Source: Bacteroidales bacterium (GTDB lineage: Bacteria > Bacteroidota > Bacteroidia > Bacteroidales > UBA932). Taken from it: a DNA stretch of 42,217 nt. The stretch is taken from assembly GCA_022648545.1 (NCBI GenBank), contig JALCMP010000017.1:1-42217 (forward strand). Direction: 5' to 3'. The position numbers and the translations under genes were made by a program. The first letter of the stretch is position 1. Each line of letters begins with the position of its first letter. Below the pieces are notes generated by a model. The model was given only the letters and a program-made list of their open reading frames with translations, was not told where the DNA came from and searched no databases. Of the stretch, positions 8,947 to 18,067 are shown one piece after another.

Positions 8947-11796
8947 TTAAAGATCAACTGAAATTTCATCGCCCTTGTATTCAATGGTCTTAAATACAGG
9001 ACAATCATCTATTCCATGATTTTCCCCCGGTCCAACCATATGTATCCTGAATATCATATCCCGAGGCATATCTTTGAAACTCCCTTCACGGCGGCCTATT
9101 ACGAGCTTGTTCGCTCCGGAAGAATAAGTTAACGGTATCTTCATATATTCTGATCTGAGGTAACCTTTGCTCACTCCGTCATCATCATATAAAGTAAACC
9201 GGCCGTCAGCCCCTTCGTATACGAACAGGTCTATAAGTTTATCACTGGCCGTAGCAGTATATTCCACTGCCGGCTCCAATGGTAAAAGCGAACCGGCCGG
9301 AACAAATACCGGTATCCTGCCGTACGGAGCATCGGCATCCATGCGGTTCCCTCCCGTGAATTCCTTTCCTGTATATAAATCATACCACTGCCCTTTGCCA
9401 GGAAGATAAATGCTTCTTTTGCGAGCCTTGTAAGAACATACAGGAGAAACCATAAGAGAAGGTCCCATAAGGAACTGGTCGCTTAAGTCGAAAGTGGATG
9501 TATCCTCGGGATAATCCATAACTGGGGCCCGCATTATCGTATAATCGTCGAAATATGATTTTGCAGCTATGGAATATATGTACGGAAGCAATCTGTACCT
9601 CAATTTCATATAATACAATATGCTTTTGTATGCCGGATGATTTTCCGGAGCTATGTTCCATATTTCGCGATAAGGATATTTCCCGTGCGCACGGAACAAG
9701 GGACAAAAGGCTCCGAACTGGTACCATCTGGTTAATAATTCCCTCCATTCCTTAAGATCGCCGTTTTCTTGTCCGGTCCTTTCAAAAAGATTCTCGGCCC
9801 TTTCGTATCTTCTTTCAACGGTATATCCTCCTATATCCATGGTCCAATACGGTAAGCCGCACATGCTCAAATTAAGTCCAGCCGCCATTTGATTGCGCAT
9901 ATCTTCCCAGCGTGCTGAAACGTCTCCGCTCCATACGGCGGTAGAATATCTCTGCAGCCCAAGAAATCCGGAACGCGAAAGCATGAACATTCTTTTTGTA
10001 GAATCGGCAGCCGTCTGCCCCTCATAAACGGCGCGGGCGTTTTCCAGAGAATAGGCGTTGAGGTATTCCGCAGCAGGGCCCAGAGCCGTGGGGCCCTGCA
10101 ATTTCTTTCTATAATCCATATCTATACCGTCTCTCAGATCCGGTTCGCTCGCATCCATCCACCAGGCATCTATCCCAAGAGGATAAAGGGTTTCCTTCAA
10201 CTGTCTCCAGAATATCTTTCTGGCTTCGCTGCTGTACGGATCATAAAACGAAAACATATAACCAGGACCGACCCAGTCCTTCAGACTGTCTTTTACGGAT
10301 TGACGGTACATAAATCCTTTTTCGTCCAGCTCCTTGAAATGTTCCGTAGCAACATAGAATTTAGGCCATACGGAGATCATTATGTGGGCGTTCATGGCGT
10401 GAATCGAATCGACCATGCCCTTTGGATCCGGGTATCGGGTTTCGTCGAACTTATGGCTTCCCCATTCCGGATCTTTCCAATATCTCCAGTCCTGTACTAT
10501 ATTATCCAGGGGAATATGTTTTTTACGGAATTCCTTTACAATTGACAGAATCTCTTTTTGACTGGCATACCTGTCCCTGCTCTGCCAAAAGCCGAAGGAC
10601 CATTTCGGCATGATAGGAGCCTTGCCGCTCAGCAGCCGGTAGCCGGATATAATTTCGTCCGCATTTTTTCCGGATATAAAATAATAATCCAGATAAGGTC
10701 CCATTTCGCTGCTGAAGGTAAGTCTGTTCTGAATTTCGTCAGACGGCGATTGCAATGCCTTCAGACCTATATATGAGAGGGAGTCGTCGGGACGCCACGA
10801 TAATTTAACATGATATGTTTTATGTTCGGACATATCCATGCTGAAACGATAATAATTGGGATTCCATGATATCCTCCATCTCTCAGGCATTACATCCTTT
10901 CCGTTTATATTCAGCGAAGCATAACCTCCGTAATACAATTCGAAAAAATATTTCCCCGATTTCAGTGGGGTTATATAACCTTCATATTCTACCGAGGCAT
11001 GCCTCAAAGGAATATCGGGCAGAAATTTCATCCTTTTCTGTATCTCATAATCTATATTCGCTTCGCTACGTACAAGGCTTTTTTCCGGCGTAACATAATC
11101 GGCCCTAAACCCTGTATTTCCGTCGGAATCTCTTATTTTAAAAAGTTCATTCAGATTCTCGTAGTCTTCATTTATACCAAACCTCGACAGCGAATAGTTG
11201 TCCCATAAGATTCCGTAATGTCCGCTCGATTGTATAAAAGGCAGAGAAATTTCGGTATTGAGCTGATAGATAGCCCTGTTTTTCCCTTTGTAATTAAAAA
11301 CACCGTCCTGATGCTGTCCCAACCCCCAGAAAGCTTCCCCTATGCGGGATTCGAACTGATGCTTCATTCCATATCCTATTTTCCCGTCGATATTCTTCTT
11401 TTCGAAAACGGGTCCTCCCGAGATCTCATTAAGATACGGTGTTCCGTCGGGATGCCGGAAGGAAATGCTTCCATCCGACAGTTTTACAAAAACGGAAACC
11501 GACGGAGTCTCTATTATTGAAGAAGTATCATTTTCAATAACCTTGTAATTTTCATAATCGCCGGAGTATTCCGCTACAAGGGATTCCCTGTTTCTTATAT
11601 TATTTTTCGGAGACTCTTCTATATGTATTATATTATCTGATACGGGATATATTCTTATGGTCCTCACATGGCCGGGTTGATGATCGGCTATTTTTATTTC
11701 CACGCCGCGGGGAATCTTACGGGTCCGGGATCTGCAGCTCGTAAATAAAAACGATACGATACAAAACATCGCCGGAAGAATCATGTACTTTTTCAT
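8947..11796 (-). CDS. GH31 family glycoside hydrolase with PA14 insert, probable alpha-xylosidase
   Basis: The protein is about 949 residues from the ATG at 11794-11796. A reading frame open to 11862 exists, but that extension would lie upstream of the promoter element at 11844-11851 and destroy the signal peptide. The start MKKYMILPAMFCIVSFLFTSC has a lipobox-like end. The N-terminal beta-sandwich carries WGLGQHQDG. A PA14-like insert at about 245-370 shows GYITPLKSGKYFFELYYGG and SLNINGKDV. The TIM barrel has the nucleophile Asp in DAWWMDASEPD (about 545) and the acid/base Asp in WSGDVSARW (about 624). A DUF5110-type C-terminal domain follows (YDDDGVSKGY). A PA14 insert is characteristic of bacterial GH31 alpha-xylosidases acting on xyloglucan oligosaccharides. 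Alpha-glucosidase activity is the alternative. Confidence 0.92.
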   Translation of the reverse strand: MKKYMILPAMFCIVSFLFTSCRSRTRKIPRGVEIKIADHQPGHVRTIRIYPVSDNIIHIEESPKNNIRNRESLVAEYSGDYENYKVIENDTSSIIETPSVSVFVKLSDGSISFRHPDGTPYLNEISGGPVFEKKNIDGKIGYGMKHQFESRIGEAFWGLGQHQDGVFNYKGKNRAIYQLNTEISLPFIQSSGHYGILWDNYSLSRFGINEDYENLNELFKIRDSDGNTGFRADYVTPEKSLVRSEANIDYEIQKRMKFLPDIPLRHASVEYEGYITPLKSGKYFFELYYGGYASLNINGKDVMPERWRISWNPNYYRFSMDMSEHKTYHVKLSWRPDDSLSYIGLKALQSPSDEIQNRLTFSSEMGPYLDYYFISGKNADEIISGYRLLSGKAPIMPKWSFGFWQSRDRYASQKEILSIVKEFRKKHIPLDNIVQDWRYWKDPEWGSHKFDETRYPDPKGMVDSIHAMNAHIMISVWPKFYVATEHFKELDEKGFMYRQSVKDSLKDWVGPGYMFSFYDPYSSEARKIFWRQLKETLYPLGIDAWWMDASEPDLRDGIDMDYRKKLQGPTALGPAAEYLNAYSLENARAVYEGQTAADSTKRMFMLSRSGFLGLQRYSTAVWSGDVSARWEDMRNQMAAGLNLSMCGLPYWTMDIGGYTVERRYERAENLFERTGQENGDLKEWRELLTRWYQFGAFCPLFRAHGKYPYREIWNIAPENHPAYKSILYYMKLRYRLLPYIYSIAAKSYFDDYTIMRAPVMDYPEDTSTFDLSDQFLMGPSLMVSPVCSYKARKRSIYLPGKGQWYDLYTGKEFTGGNRMDADAPYGRIPVFVPAGSLLPLEPAVEYTATASDKLIDLFVYEGADGRFTLYDDDGVSKGYLRSEYMKIPLTYSSGANKLVIGRREGSFKDMPRDMIFRIHMVGPGENHGIDDCPVFKTIEYKGDEISVDL

Positions 11797-11843
11797 AATC
11801 TCTATTTTGGAGTACACGAAATTACCCACGCCGTAGAACCTAT

Positions 11844-11851
11844 CAAAGATA
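11844..11851 (-). promoter_or_regulatory. Candidate -7 promoter element (TATCTTTG) of the PUL operon
   Basis: On the minus strand this reads TATCTTTG, a perfect match to the Bacteroidetes -7 consensus TAnnTTTG. It lies about 48 bases upstream of the chosen GH31 start, leaving a 5' leader of roughly 40 bases. I see no good -33 TTTG at the usual spacing, which would fit an activator-dependent promoter driven by the adjacent HTCS. Confidence 0.55.
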
Positions 11852-11884
11852 AAAAAGTACAAAAAGAGGTATTAATTGTATAGA

Positions 11885-11909
11885 TATTATATCCATTTTA
11901 GATATAATA
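11885..11909. promoter_or_regulatory. AT-rich inverted repeat upstream of PUL promoter, candidate HTCS operator
   Basis: Two perfect 9-base arms (TATTATATC at 11885-11893 and GATATAATA at 11901-11909) are separated by 7 bases. They sit about 34-58 bases upstream of the -7 element of the GH31-to-SusD operon and just downstream of the HTCS stop codon. The stem has almost no G or C, so it is unlikely to be a terminator. A binding site for the AraC domain of the HTCS is plausible, but AT-rich dyads also arise by chance. Confidence 0.35.
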
Positions 11910-11986
11910 AAATGGTGAATACATAACATACATACAAAATACACATATCATGTATAGTCAAAAACATATAATATATCGCCTGGGGA

Positions 11987-14900
11987 CTAAGACTTTCTAT
12001 ACATGGAAGGCGTAATTCCATATTCATCCTTGAAATATTTACTGAAATACTTCACATTATTGAATCCCACCGAATATGCAACCTGGGAAACATTTAATAG
12101 CCCTTCTTTGAGCATGGCCGCGGCGGTTCTCAATCTTACCAGCCTTATGAACTCCACTACGGACCTGCCCGTCATATAATCAATCTTTTTATATAAATAC
12201 CCCCTGCTTATACCCAGATGCAGGCTGAGCCCTTCCACAGAAAGGGCGGTATCCTTTATATTATCCTGCACATAGCGAAGAGCGTCGGAAAGCAATTTTA
12301 TATCGGTTGGCGCAAGGTCTGAAGTTATCGGAGATACATAAGATCTGTACATGATCTTTTCCTTTTTCAACCTGTTCTGCTTTATCAAATATTCTATGCA
12401 CATATTCAATATATCCCATTCGAAAGGCTTTGTAAGATACTCATCGGCCCCGCTCTGCAATCCTTCCAACCTGTTCTTGTCATCGGCACATGCTGTAAGT
12501 ATTATTACCGGTATCTGGGAAGTCTCAGGACTTTCCTTTATCCTGCGGCAAAGCTCCATACCGTCCATTTCCGGCATCATCTGATCTGCAATTACAAGAT
12601 CGGGATGCAGCCCCGGAATTTTCTCCCATGCCTCTTTTCCGCCGGAAGCCATTTCCAGATGGTAATAAGGATTCATTATATCGGCGATATATTTACGAAA
12701 ATCGGGATTATCGTCTACTATCATTATCATTTCATTATGCACGGGAGCAAGGGAGACGGCGGCATTTTTCTCTTCATCTTCATTCTCTATGCCGTCGAAT
12801 ATTATTTTTTTCGTTTCCCTGAGAGAAGAATCAGTCACCATTGAAGGTATCTTTATGGTAAATATACACCCGTGCCCGGCTGCATTATTATCTTCAAGCA
12901 ATATGGTTCCATTCATAAGCTCCACATAATGCTTTACCATAAACAGTCCTATTCCGGTTCCCTGTTGTACGGCAAACCCCTTCTCCGTCTTTTTCGATCT
13001 GTAGAACCGTTCGAAGACATGCTGCTTTTCATCATCGGCAATCCCAGGTCCGTCATCCGAAATCTTCAGTATTATGCAATCCTCTTCCGATCCGGCAGGC
13101 CGGCCGATATTGCATGATAGATTTATTTTTACCCCCTTGCCTCCGTATTTAAGGGAATTGGTAATAAGATTATCGGCTATTTTATCCATAAAATCTTCGT
13201 CATACGAACATATGCATCCGGCACAATCGGAAGTATAAGTAATTATGGCTCCTGAAGAACGTATCATGTATCCGAATCCGCCCAGCATTTTTTCCATACC
13301 CATTGAAACGTCGCCTTCAGTAATATTCGCACACAAACCTGTAGCGTCGAATTTCCGGTAATCCAGTATCTGGTTTACAAGTTTCAGCAGCTGGCGGCCG
13401 TTGCTTTCCACCATAACCAGCTTCGACTTAATATTCCCTATATCATCGCTTTTAATACATTGCCTCACGGGTCCGAGCATCAGAGACAACGGTGTTCTGA
13501 TCTCATGAGAAGTATCCATAAAAAACTGCAGCCTCATATCTGACAGCTCTTTTTCTCTGGCGGCTTCATAGGATACCTGTTTTATCATATACTGCTGACG
13601 TATATCATGCTTTATATTGTAGTAAATAAAAAGCGCTATTCCTCCCGCCAATACAAAATACATTATGAAAGCCCACCACTGTTTCCAAAAAGGTCTTCCA
13701 ATAGTTATAAAAAGCACTGCAGGTTCGCATCTTATCAAACGGGAACATTCGGCCATTTCTACCTGAAGCTCGTAATCGCCGGAAGGCAAATTCATAAGGG
13801 GAATCACATTAGCTCCGGGCATGAGGTTAATCCAATTTTCGTTATTACCAATCAGCCTGTATTTGAATTGTTTTTCTCCGGAGAAAGACAATTCGTCCGT
13901 AAACACATTCAGGGATATCATATTCTGCTTATATGACAGTTTTATACGATCCGTCTGCCATAAGCTTTTTCCAAGTATTCTTCGCCCGTTGTAAATCGAA
14001 TCTTTTTGTATAGAATTACCGTCTATCTGCAAATCGCCGAAATATATCTTTATTTTTTCCGGAACCGTCCTCTCGCTGTAAGGGATAACATAAGTCAGTC
14101 CTGCCGAGCTACCGAACAGAAGATTGCCGTCGATTAATTCCGAAACCGAGCGTTGGTTGAAAGAGGTATTCACAAGGCCGCTGCTTCGTCCGTAGATTTC
14201 CCTGTCGAAAAGGTAATTGCCTGCATCGTCCTTCCTTATATTAAAATCCAGAAGGCCTCCGCTTCCCGCAACCCACATATGTCCGTCGGAAGCTTCTCCG
14301 AGGGAAGCATACTTCATATCTCCGGAAGTTTCGTTTTTCCACACGAGAGATTCCGAAGATGTATCATAAACCATTATTCCATGCTTGCTTAATATCCAGA
14401 GTAATTTTCTGGAATCGAAAAATATCTGGACTATATCGTTATGGCTGCGAAAACTTTCGTCTATACTGTCTTCCTCAACAGGTTCGAACGAATGGTTCCT
14501 TATATCAAATTCAAATATGCCTCCCACCGTTGCAACATATAACGACCCGGGTCTTCCTCCGCATACGGATACCACATAATTACAAGAACTTGTAGAATTG
14601 CTGGAAAAAAGATAAGTTTTAAATTTATGTAAAACCGGATCGAACGACTGAAGGCCCCCACCAAGAGTTCCGATCCATAACAGACCGTCCTTATTATATA
14701 AACTCCACACATTATCATTGGATAGCGAATTTCTGCAGCCCGGCTTATGTCTGAATATCTCCACATGTCCGCCATGAATATGACTCAGTCCACCCCAGTA
14801 ATGTCCAGCCCAAATTCCGCCGTCACTTCCTTTACATAACGACACAACTACGTCGGAAGCAATTCTGTTTTCCATACTGACGGAAGAATACTTTCTTAAT

Positions 14901-15994
14901 ATTCGTTTACCGGTATAATCATAACATATTATTCCATGTTTATTGGTTCCAAGCCATAAAGTATCTCCCTTGCAAAGTACGGCATCTATATCCGGAGAAA
15001 ACGGCATGCCTTCACTTTTTCCATCGAGTTCTACTTCCCTGAAAGGCACGTTTCTGTTAAAACAATATGATAGCCCTTTCTTGTATTCGCCCATCCACAT
15101 ATTCATATGTCTGTCTTCATAGAGGCATAACACATTATCCAGATCGCTGCTTCCTGAAAGTCCCTCGGCACGTAAAATGGTATTGGAAGGAGTTCCGTCG
15201 GGGTGTATTACTATTACTCCTCCATGATCCGTAGCTATCCAGAGATACCCCCTTTCATCTTCGCAAATATCATTTACTACAACATTCTTCAATTTGTCTA
15301 TCGTACCGGCGGATAAACGTCCCGGATATGAACAAAGCAGACCGCAGTTTCCGGTATTGGTGCAAAAAAGCGTACCCCTGCTATCTATAAAAAGACGGCT
15401 GTATTCTCCGAAATGCTTCCCCTTCAAACCGTCGTATATCTTTAATATAGAATTTTCTATCCTTATTACTTCTCCGGCGGATGTAAGAAAGGAGGGAGAA
15501 TTTTTATCCTTGGAAATTATGCTGCCGTATGATTCGTCATACTTGTAAATCTCTCCATGATGTTTCCGTGGCAAATATTTTATTATGGTACAAGTGGTAT
15601 CGTTTACAAGCCAAAAAGCAGACCTGTCGCTGTATATGGCATTCCCGAACATCGACGGGGAAACATTAAAGCCAGCCGTAAAATTTTCATCCAGTTTATT
15701 TGAGCTGCCGTCCATAAGAAAATAAAAGCCGTTGTAAGTACGTATGAGGAATTTATTCCCCGGAGCAGGAGATACATCCTCTATAAAGCAATCAGGTTTC
15801 AGCATTTTTATATTATAGCCGTCATAACTGACCAGGCCGTCTTCCGTCCCTATTATAAGACGCCCCAGACTATCTTCCACAATAACGTTGATCCTGGTAC
15901 TGGAAAGGAAATTCTTGCTGCGGGACGGGTTGACCGCAGCCGTTGATGTCGCGAACGACAATACGGCGCAAAAAACGGCAAATATTTTTTTCAT
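11987..15994 (-). CDS. Hybrid two-component system sensor/regulator (HTCS)
   Basis: This 1335-residue protein carries a whole signalling pathway. A signal peptide is followed by a periplasmic beta-propeller sensor built from repeats such as EDSLGRLIIGTEDGLVSYDG, ICEDERGYLWIATDHGG and DGLLWIGTLGGGLQSFDP. A Y_Y_Y domain follows (FKYRLIGNNENWINL, LPSGDYELQVEM; about 710-760), then one membrane segment (about 770-795). The kinase has FMDTSHEIRTPLSLMLGPV (phospho-His about 829) and an ATPase with N-box NLITNSLKYGG, DDGPGIADDE and GTGIGLFMV. The receiver has IVDDNPDF (about 1093) and the phospho-Asp in IADQMMPEMDG (about 1136). An AraC-type DNA-binding domain ends the protein (LGISRGYLYKKI, VAYSVGFNNVKYFSKYFKDEYGITP). 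It senses an oligosaccharide of the target glycan and activates the PUL downstream of it. Confidence 0.97.
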   Translation of the reverse strand: MKKIFAVFCAVLSFATSTAAVNPSRSKNFLSSTRINVIVEDSLGRLIIGTEDGLVSYDGYNIKMLKPDCFIEDVSPAPGNKFLIRTYNGFYFLMDGSSNKLDENFTAGFNVSPSMFGNAIYSDRSAFWLVNDTTCTIIKYLPRKHHGEIYKYDESYGSIISKDKNSPSFLTSAGEVIRIENSILKIYDGLKGKHFGEYSRLFIDSRGTLFCTNTGNCGLLCSYPGRLSAGTIDKLKNVVVNDICEDERGYLWIATDHGGVIVIHPDGTPSNTILRAEGLSGSSDLDNVLCLYEDRHMNMWMGEYKKGLSYCFNRNVPFREVELDGKSEGMPFSPDIDAVLCKGDTLWLGTNKHGIICYDYTGKRILRKYSSVSMENRIASDVVVSLCKGSDGGIWAGHYWGGLSHIHGGHVEIFRHKPGCRNSLSNDNVWSLYNKDGLLWIGTLGGGLQSFDPVLHKFKTYLFSSNSTSSCNYVVSVCGGRPGSLYVATVGGIFEFDIRNHSFEPVEEDSIDESFRSHNDIVQIFFDSRKLLWILSKHGIMVYDTSSESLVWKNETSGDMKYASLGEASDGHMWVAGSGGLLDFNIRKDDAGNYLFDREIYGRSSGLVNTSFNQRSVSELIDGNLLFGSSAGLTYVIPYSERTVPEKIKIYFGDLQIDGNSIQKDSIYNGRRILGKSLWQTDRIKLSYKQNMISLNVFTDELSFSGEKQFKYRLIGNNENWINLMPGANVIPLMNLPSGDYELQVEMAECSRLIRCEPAVLFITIGRPFWKQWWAFIMYFVLAGGIALFIYYNIKHDIRQQYMIKQVSYEAAREKELSDMRLQFFMDTSHEIRTPLSLMLGPVRQCIKSDDIGNIKSKLVMVESNGRQLLKLVNQILDYRKFDATGLCANITEGDVSMGMEKMLGGFGYMIRSSGAIITYTSDCAGCICSYDEDFMDKIADNLITNSLKYGGKGVKINLSCNIGRPAGSEEDCIILKISDDGPGIADDEKQHVFERFYRSKKTEKGFAVQQGTGIGLFMVKHYVELMNGTILLEDNNAAGHGCIFTIKIPSMVTDSSLRETKKIIFDGIENEDEEKNAAVSLAPVHNEMIMIVDDNPDFRKYIADIMNPYYHLEMASGGKEAWEKIPGLHPDLVIADQMMPEMDGMELCRRIKESPETSQIPVIILTACADDKNRLEGLQSGADEYLTKPFEWDILNMCIEYLIKQNRLKKEKIMYRSYVSPITSDLAPTDIKLLSDALRYVQDNIKDTALSVEGLSLHLGISRGYLYKKIDYMTGRSVVEFIRLVRLRTAAAMLKEGLLNVSQVAYSVGFNNVKYFSKYFKDEYGITPSMYRKS

Positions 15995-16012
15995 AGTAAA
16001 AGTCTTCTATAA

Positions 16013-16020
16013 CAAATATA
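16013..16020 (-). promoter_or_regulatory. -7 promoter element (TATATTTG) of HTCS gene
   Basis: The minus strand reads TATATTTG, a perfect TAnnTTTG match, about 19 bases upstream of the HTCS start codon at 15992-15994. This gives a very short leader. A second identical element points the other way at 16092-16099, so the two divergent genes share a compact promoter region of about 136 bases. Confidence 0.6.
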
Positions 16021-16091
16021 ACGAAAAAAAACGCACATCCCTATAATACAGATATTAGCATTGCAGATATATTTATTAATGCCTAAATCCC

Positions 16092-16099
16092 TATATTTG
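16092..16099 (+). promoter_or_regulatory. -7 promoter element (TATATTTG) of C69 peptidase gene
   Basis: TATATTTG matches TAnnTTTG exactly and lies 31 bases before the ATG at 16131, giving a leader of about 25 bases. A clear -33 TTTG at the consensus spacing is not visible; the nearest TTG is at 16061-16063, farther than usual. Confidence 0.55.
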
Positions 16100-16130
16100 T
16101 ATTATTATTTAATCTTTCATATAAAAACAC

Positions 16131-18047
16131 ATGAAAACCTTTCTCAAGATTTTTACAATTATAATGGCATTTACACTTTTTAATATTGACGGATATGCCT
16201 GTACAAATTTCATAGTTACCAAGGGAGCCAGCGCGGACGGTTCGGTAATGGTCACCTATGCAGCTGACTCGCATCAGCTTTACGGAGAACTTTACCATAC
16301 CGACGGAGCATTTTTTCCGAGAGGCAGCAAGCTCGCCGTTGCGGAATGGGATACAGGAAAACCTCTTTGCACCATCCCGCAAGCGCAGCGCACCTACTCC
16401 ACCATGGGAAATATGAATGAACATCAGGTAATAATAACCGAAACCACATTCGGCGGACTTCCGCAGCTTGTAGATACGACTGCCACATTCGACTACGGCT
16501 CGCTGATATACATAACCCTGCAGAGAGCCTGTTCAGCACGGGAGGCAATAAACATAATGGGAGATTTCGTAAAAAAATACGGATACTGCTCCGAAGGAGA
16601 AAGCTTCACTGTGGCGGACAAAAACGAAGCATGGATAATGGAAATGGTAGGGAAAGGAGTCAGGCTTGATAAAAAAGGACGCAACCTTAACAAAGGAGCT
16701 GCATGGGTTGCACAAAGAATTCCCGACGGATCCATTTGCGCACATGCAAACCATTCCCGCATAACTACATTTCCTATGGACGACCCCGAAAACTGCATAT
16801 ACTCCAAAGACATAATAAAATTCGCAAGGAAATCCGGCCTCTACAAGGGGGAACGCGACGAAGACTTCAGTTTTTCCGACACGTTCAATCCTGCAAACGC
16901 ATTCGACGTAAGAGTTTGCGAAGGAAGGGTATGGAGCTTCTTCAATAAAGTATGCAACGGACAAATAGGCGACAGGACGGCTGATTCCTATCTCGACTAC
17001 ATACTTGGGAAAAATCTTTCGGACAAAATGCCTCTTTATATAAAACCTCCGCAAAAAATTTCCGTAAAGAAACTTGCCGATGCCATGAGGGACCATTTCG
17101 AAGGAACCCCAATGGATATGACCAAAGGCATAGGAGCCGGAGGTTTCGAATGCCCTTACAGATGGCGTCCGATGACATTTGAAGTAAACGGGCACAAATA
17201 TCTTAACGAGCGCGCCACTGCTACTCAACAAACAGGCTTCTGGATTCTTTGTCAGGCCAGGAACTGGCTTCCCGACGCAATAGGAGGCATAATTTGGTTC
17301 GGAGTAGACGACACGGCTACATCATGCCTGACTCCGGTATATTCCAGCGGACTTCATGCTCCGGCATGCTTTGCGGAAGGCAACGGGAACATGATAGAAT
17401 ACTCCTCAACATCGGCCTTCTGGCTGTTCAACAGAGTGGCACAACTGGCATATCTGAGGTACAACTACATTGCACCTGAAATCCGCAGGGTCGCCGACGA
17501 ACACGAAAACGGAGCAATAAAAATAATCCCCACCGTTGATAAAGAAGCACTGAGAATTTACGATTCATACGAAGCCGACGATTCCCTGCAAAGAGAAAAT
17601 ATGATAAAAAAATACCTCACCGAATGGTCTGACAGATTTGCAGACCGGATGTTCGGGAAATGGAAGAAACTCGATAAATACCTTCTTGTAAAATATATCG
17701 ACGGCAATATAAAGAAAACCGATGCCGAAGGCCGTTTCATTACAAACGGATACAGCGATAAGATTCCTGTATATCCCAACCAGCCGGGCTACGACCAGAC
17801 ATGGAAAAATGCCGTAGATATGGAGGCAACTGCAAAAGAAAGGGCCGCAAAACTGGCGCAGGCCGTTGCAGAGGCAAAAGCCGCAAACGAGAAAACCGAC
17901 AGTGTTGAAAACGATCTTAAAACTATAAAAGCGGCACTTCAAAAAGCGAATCAGCAACTTAAAGCAGCCAAGAAGCGTGCGGCAAAGGCGGAAGCGAGAG
18001 CCGACGCAGCCGAAGCCGCAAACAAGCAGACTAAAGAGAAGAAATAA
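16131..18047 (+). CDS. C69 family peptidase (dipeptidase-like Ntn hydrolase)
   Basis: This 638-residue protein has a signal peptide whose cleavage would expose Cys24 (GYA-CTNFIVTKGAS), the N-terminal nucleophile expected of an Ntn hydrolase of peptidase family C69. Family features are SADGSVMVTYAADSH, MGNMNEHQVIITETTFGG and SFTVADKNEAWIMEM. Later blocks include HANHSRITTFP and WFGVDDTATSCLTPVYSS. It is likely exported and cleaves dipeptides or small amide bonds. The last roughly 75 residues form an Ala/Lys/Glu-rich helix (EATAKERAAKLAQAVAEAKA onward), probably a coiled coil that is not part of the catalytic fold. It is divergent from the HTCS and convergent with the DUF1847 gene; a functional link to the PUL is not evident. 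Confidence 0.88.
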   Translation: MKTFLKIFTIIMAFTLFNIDGYACTNFIVTKGASADGSVMVTYAADSHQLYGELYHTDGAFFPRGSKLAVAEWDTGKPLCTIPQAQRTYSTMGNMNEHQVIITETTFGGLPQLVDTTATFDYGSLIYITLQRACSAREAINIMGDFVKKYGYCSEGESFTVADKNEAWIMEMVGKGVRLDKKGRNLNKGAAWVAQRIPDGSICAHANHSRITTFPMDDPENCIYSKDIIKFARKSGLYKGERDEDFSFSDTFNPANAFDVRVCEGRVWSFFNKVCNGQIGDRTADSYLDYILGKNLSDKMPLYIKPPQKISVKKLADAMRDHFEGTPMDMTKGIGAGGFECPYRWRPMTFEVNGHKYLNERATATQQTGFWILCQARNWLPDAIGGIIWFGVDDTATSCLTPVYSSGLHAPACFAEGNGNMIEYSSTSAFWLFNRVAQLAYLRYNYIAPEIRRVADEHENGAIKIIPTVDKEALRIYDSYEADDSLQRENMIKKYLTEWSDRFADRMFGKWKKLDKYLLVKYIDGNIKKTDAEGRFITNGYSDKIPVYPNQPGYDQTWKNAVDMEATAKERAAKLAQAVAEAKAANEKTDSVENDLKTIKAALQKANQQLKAAKKRAAKAEARADAAEAANKQTKEKK

Positions 18048-18067
18048 AACGCGGCGCTATTTCTTCT
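18037..18067. terminator. Bidirectional terminator-like hairpin overlapping two stop codons
   Basis: Two perfect 10-base arms (AGAAGAAATA at 18037-18046 and TATTTCTTCT at 18058-18067) flank an 11-base loop, with T-rich sequence after the right arm on the plus strand and the mirror image on the minus strand. The stem includes most of the C69 stop codon and part of the DUF1847 stop codon; both proteins end in Lys-rich tails coded by the arms. The stem is GC-poor, so efficiency is uncertain. Confidence 0.55.

Noticed and set aside
11797..11862. N-terminal extension of the GH31 gene to an ATG at 11862
   Set aside because: It would put 22 residues before the signal peptide and start upstream of the -7 element at 11844-11851.
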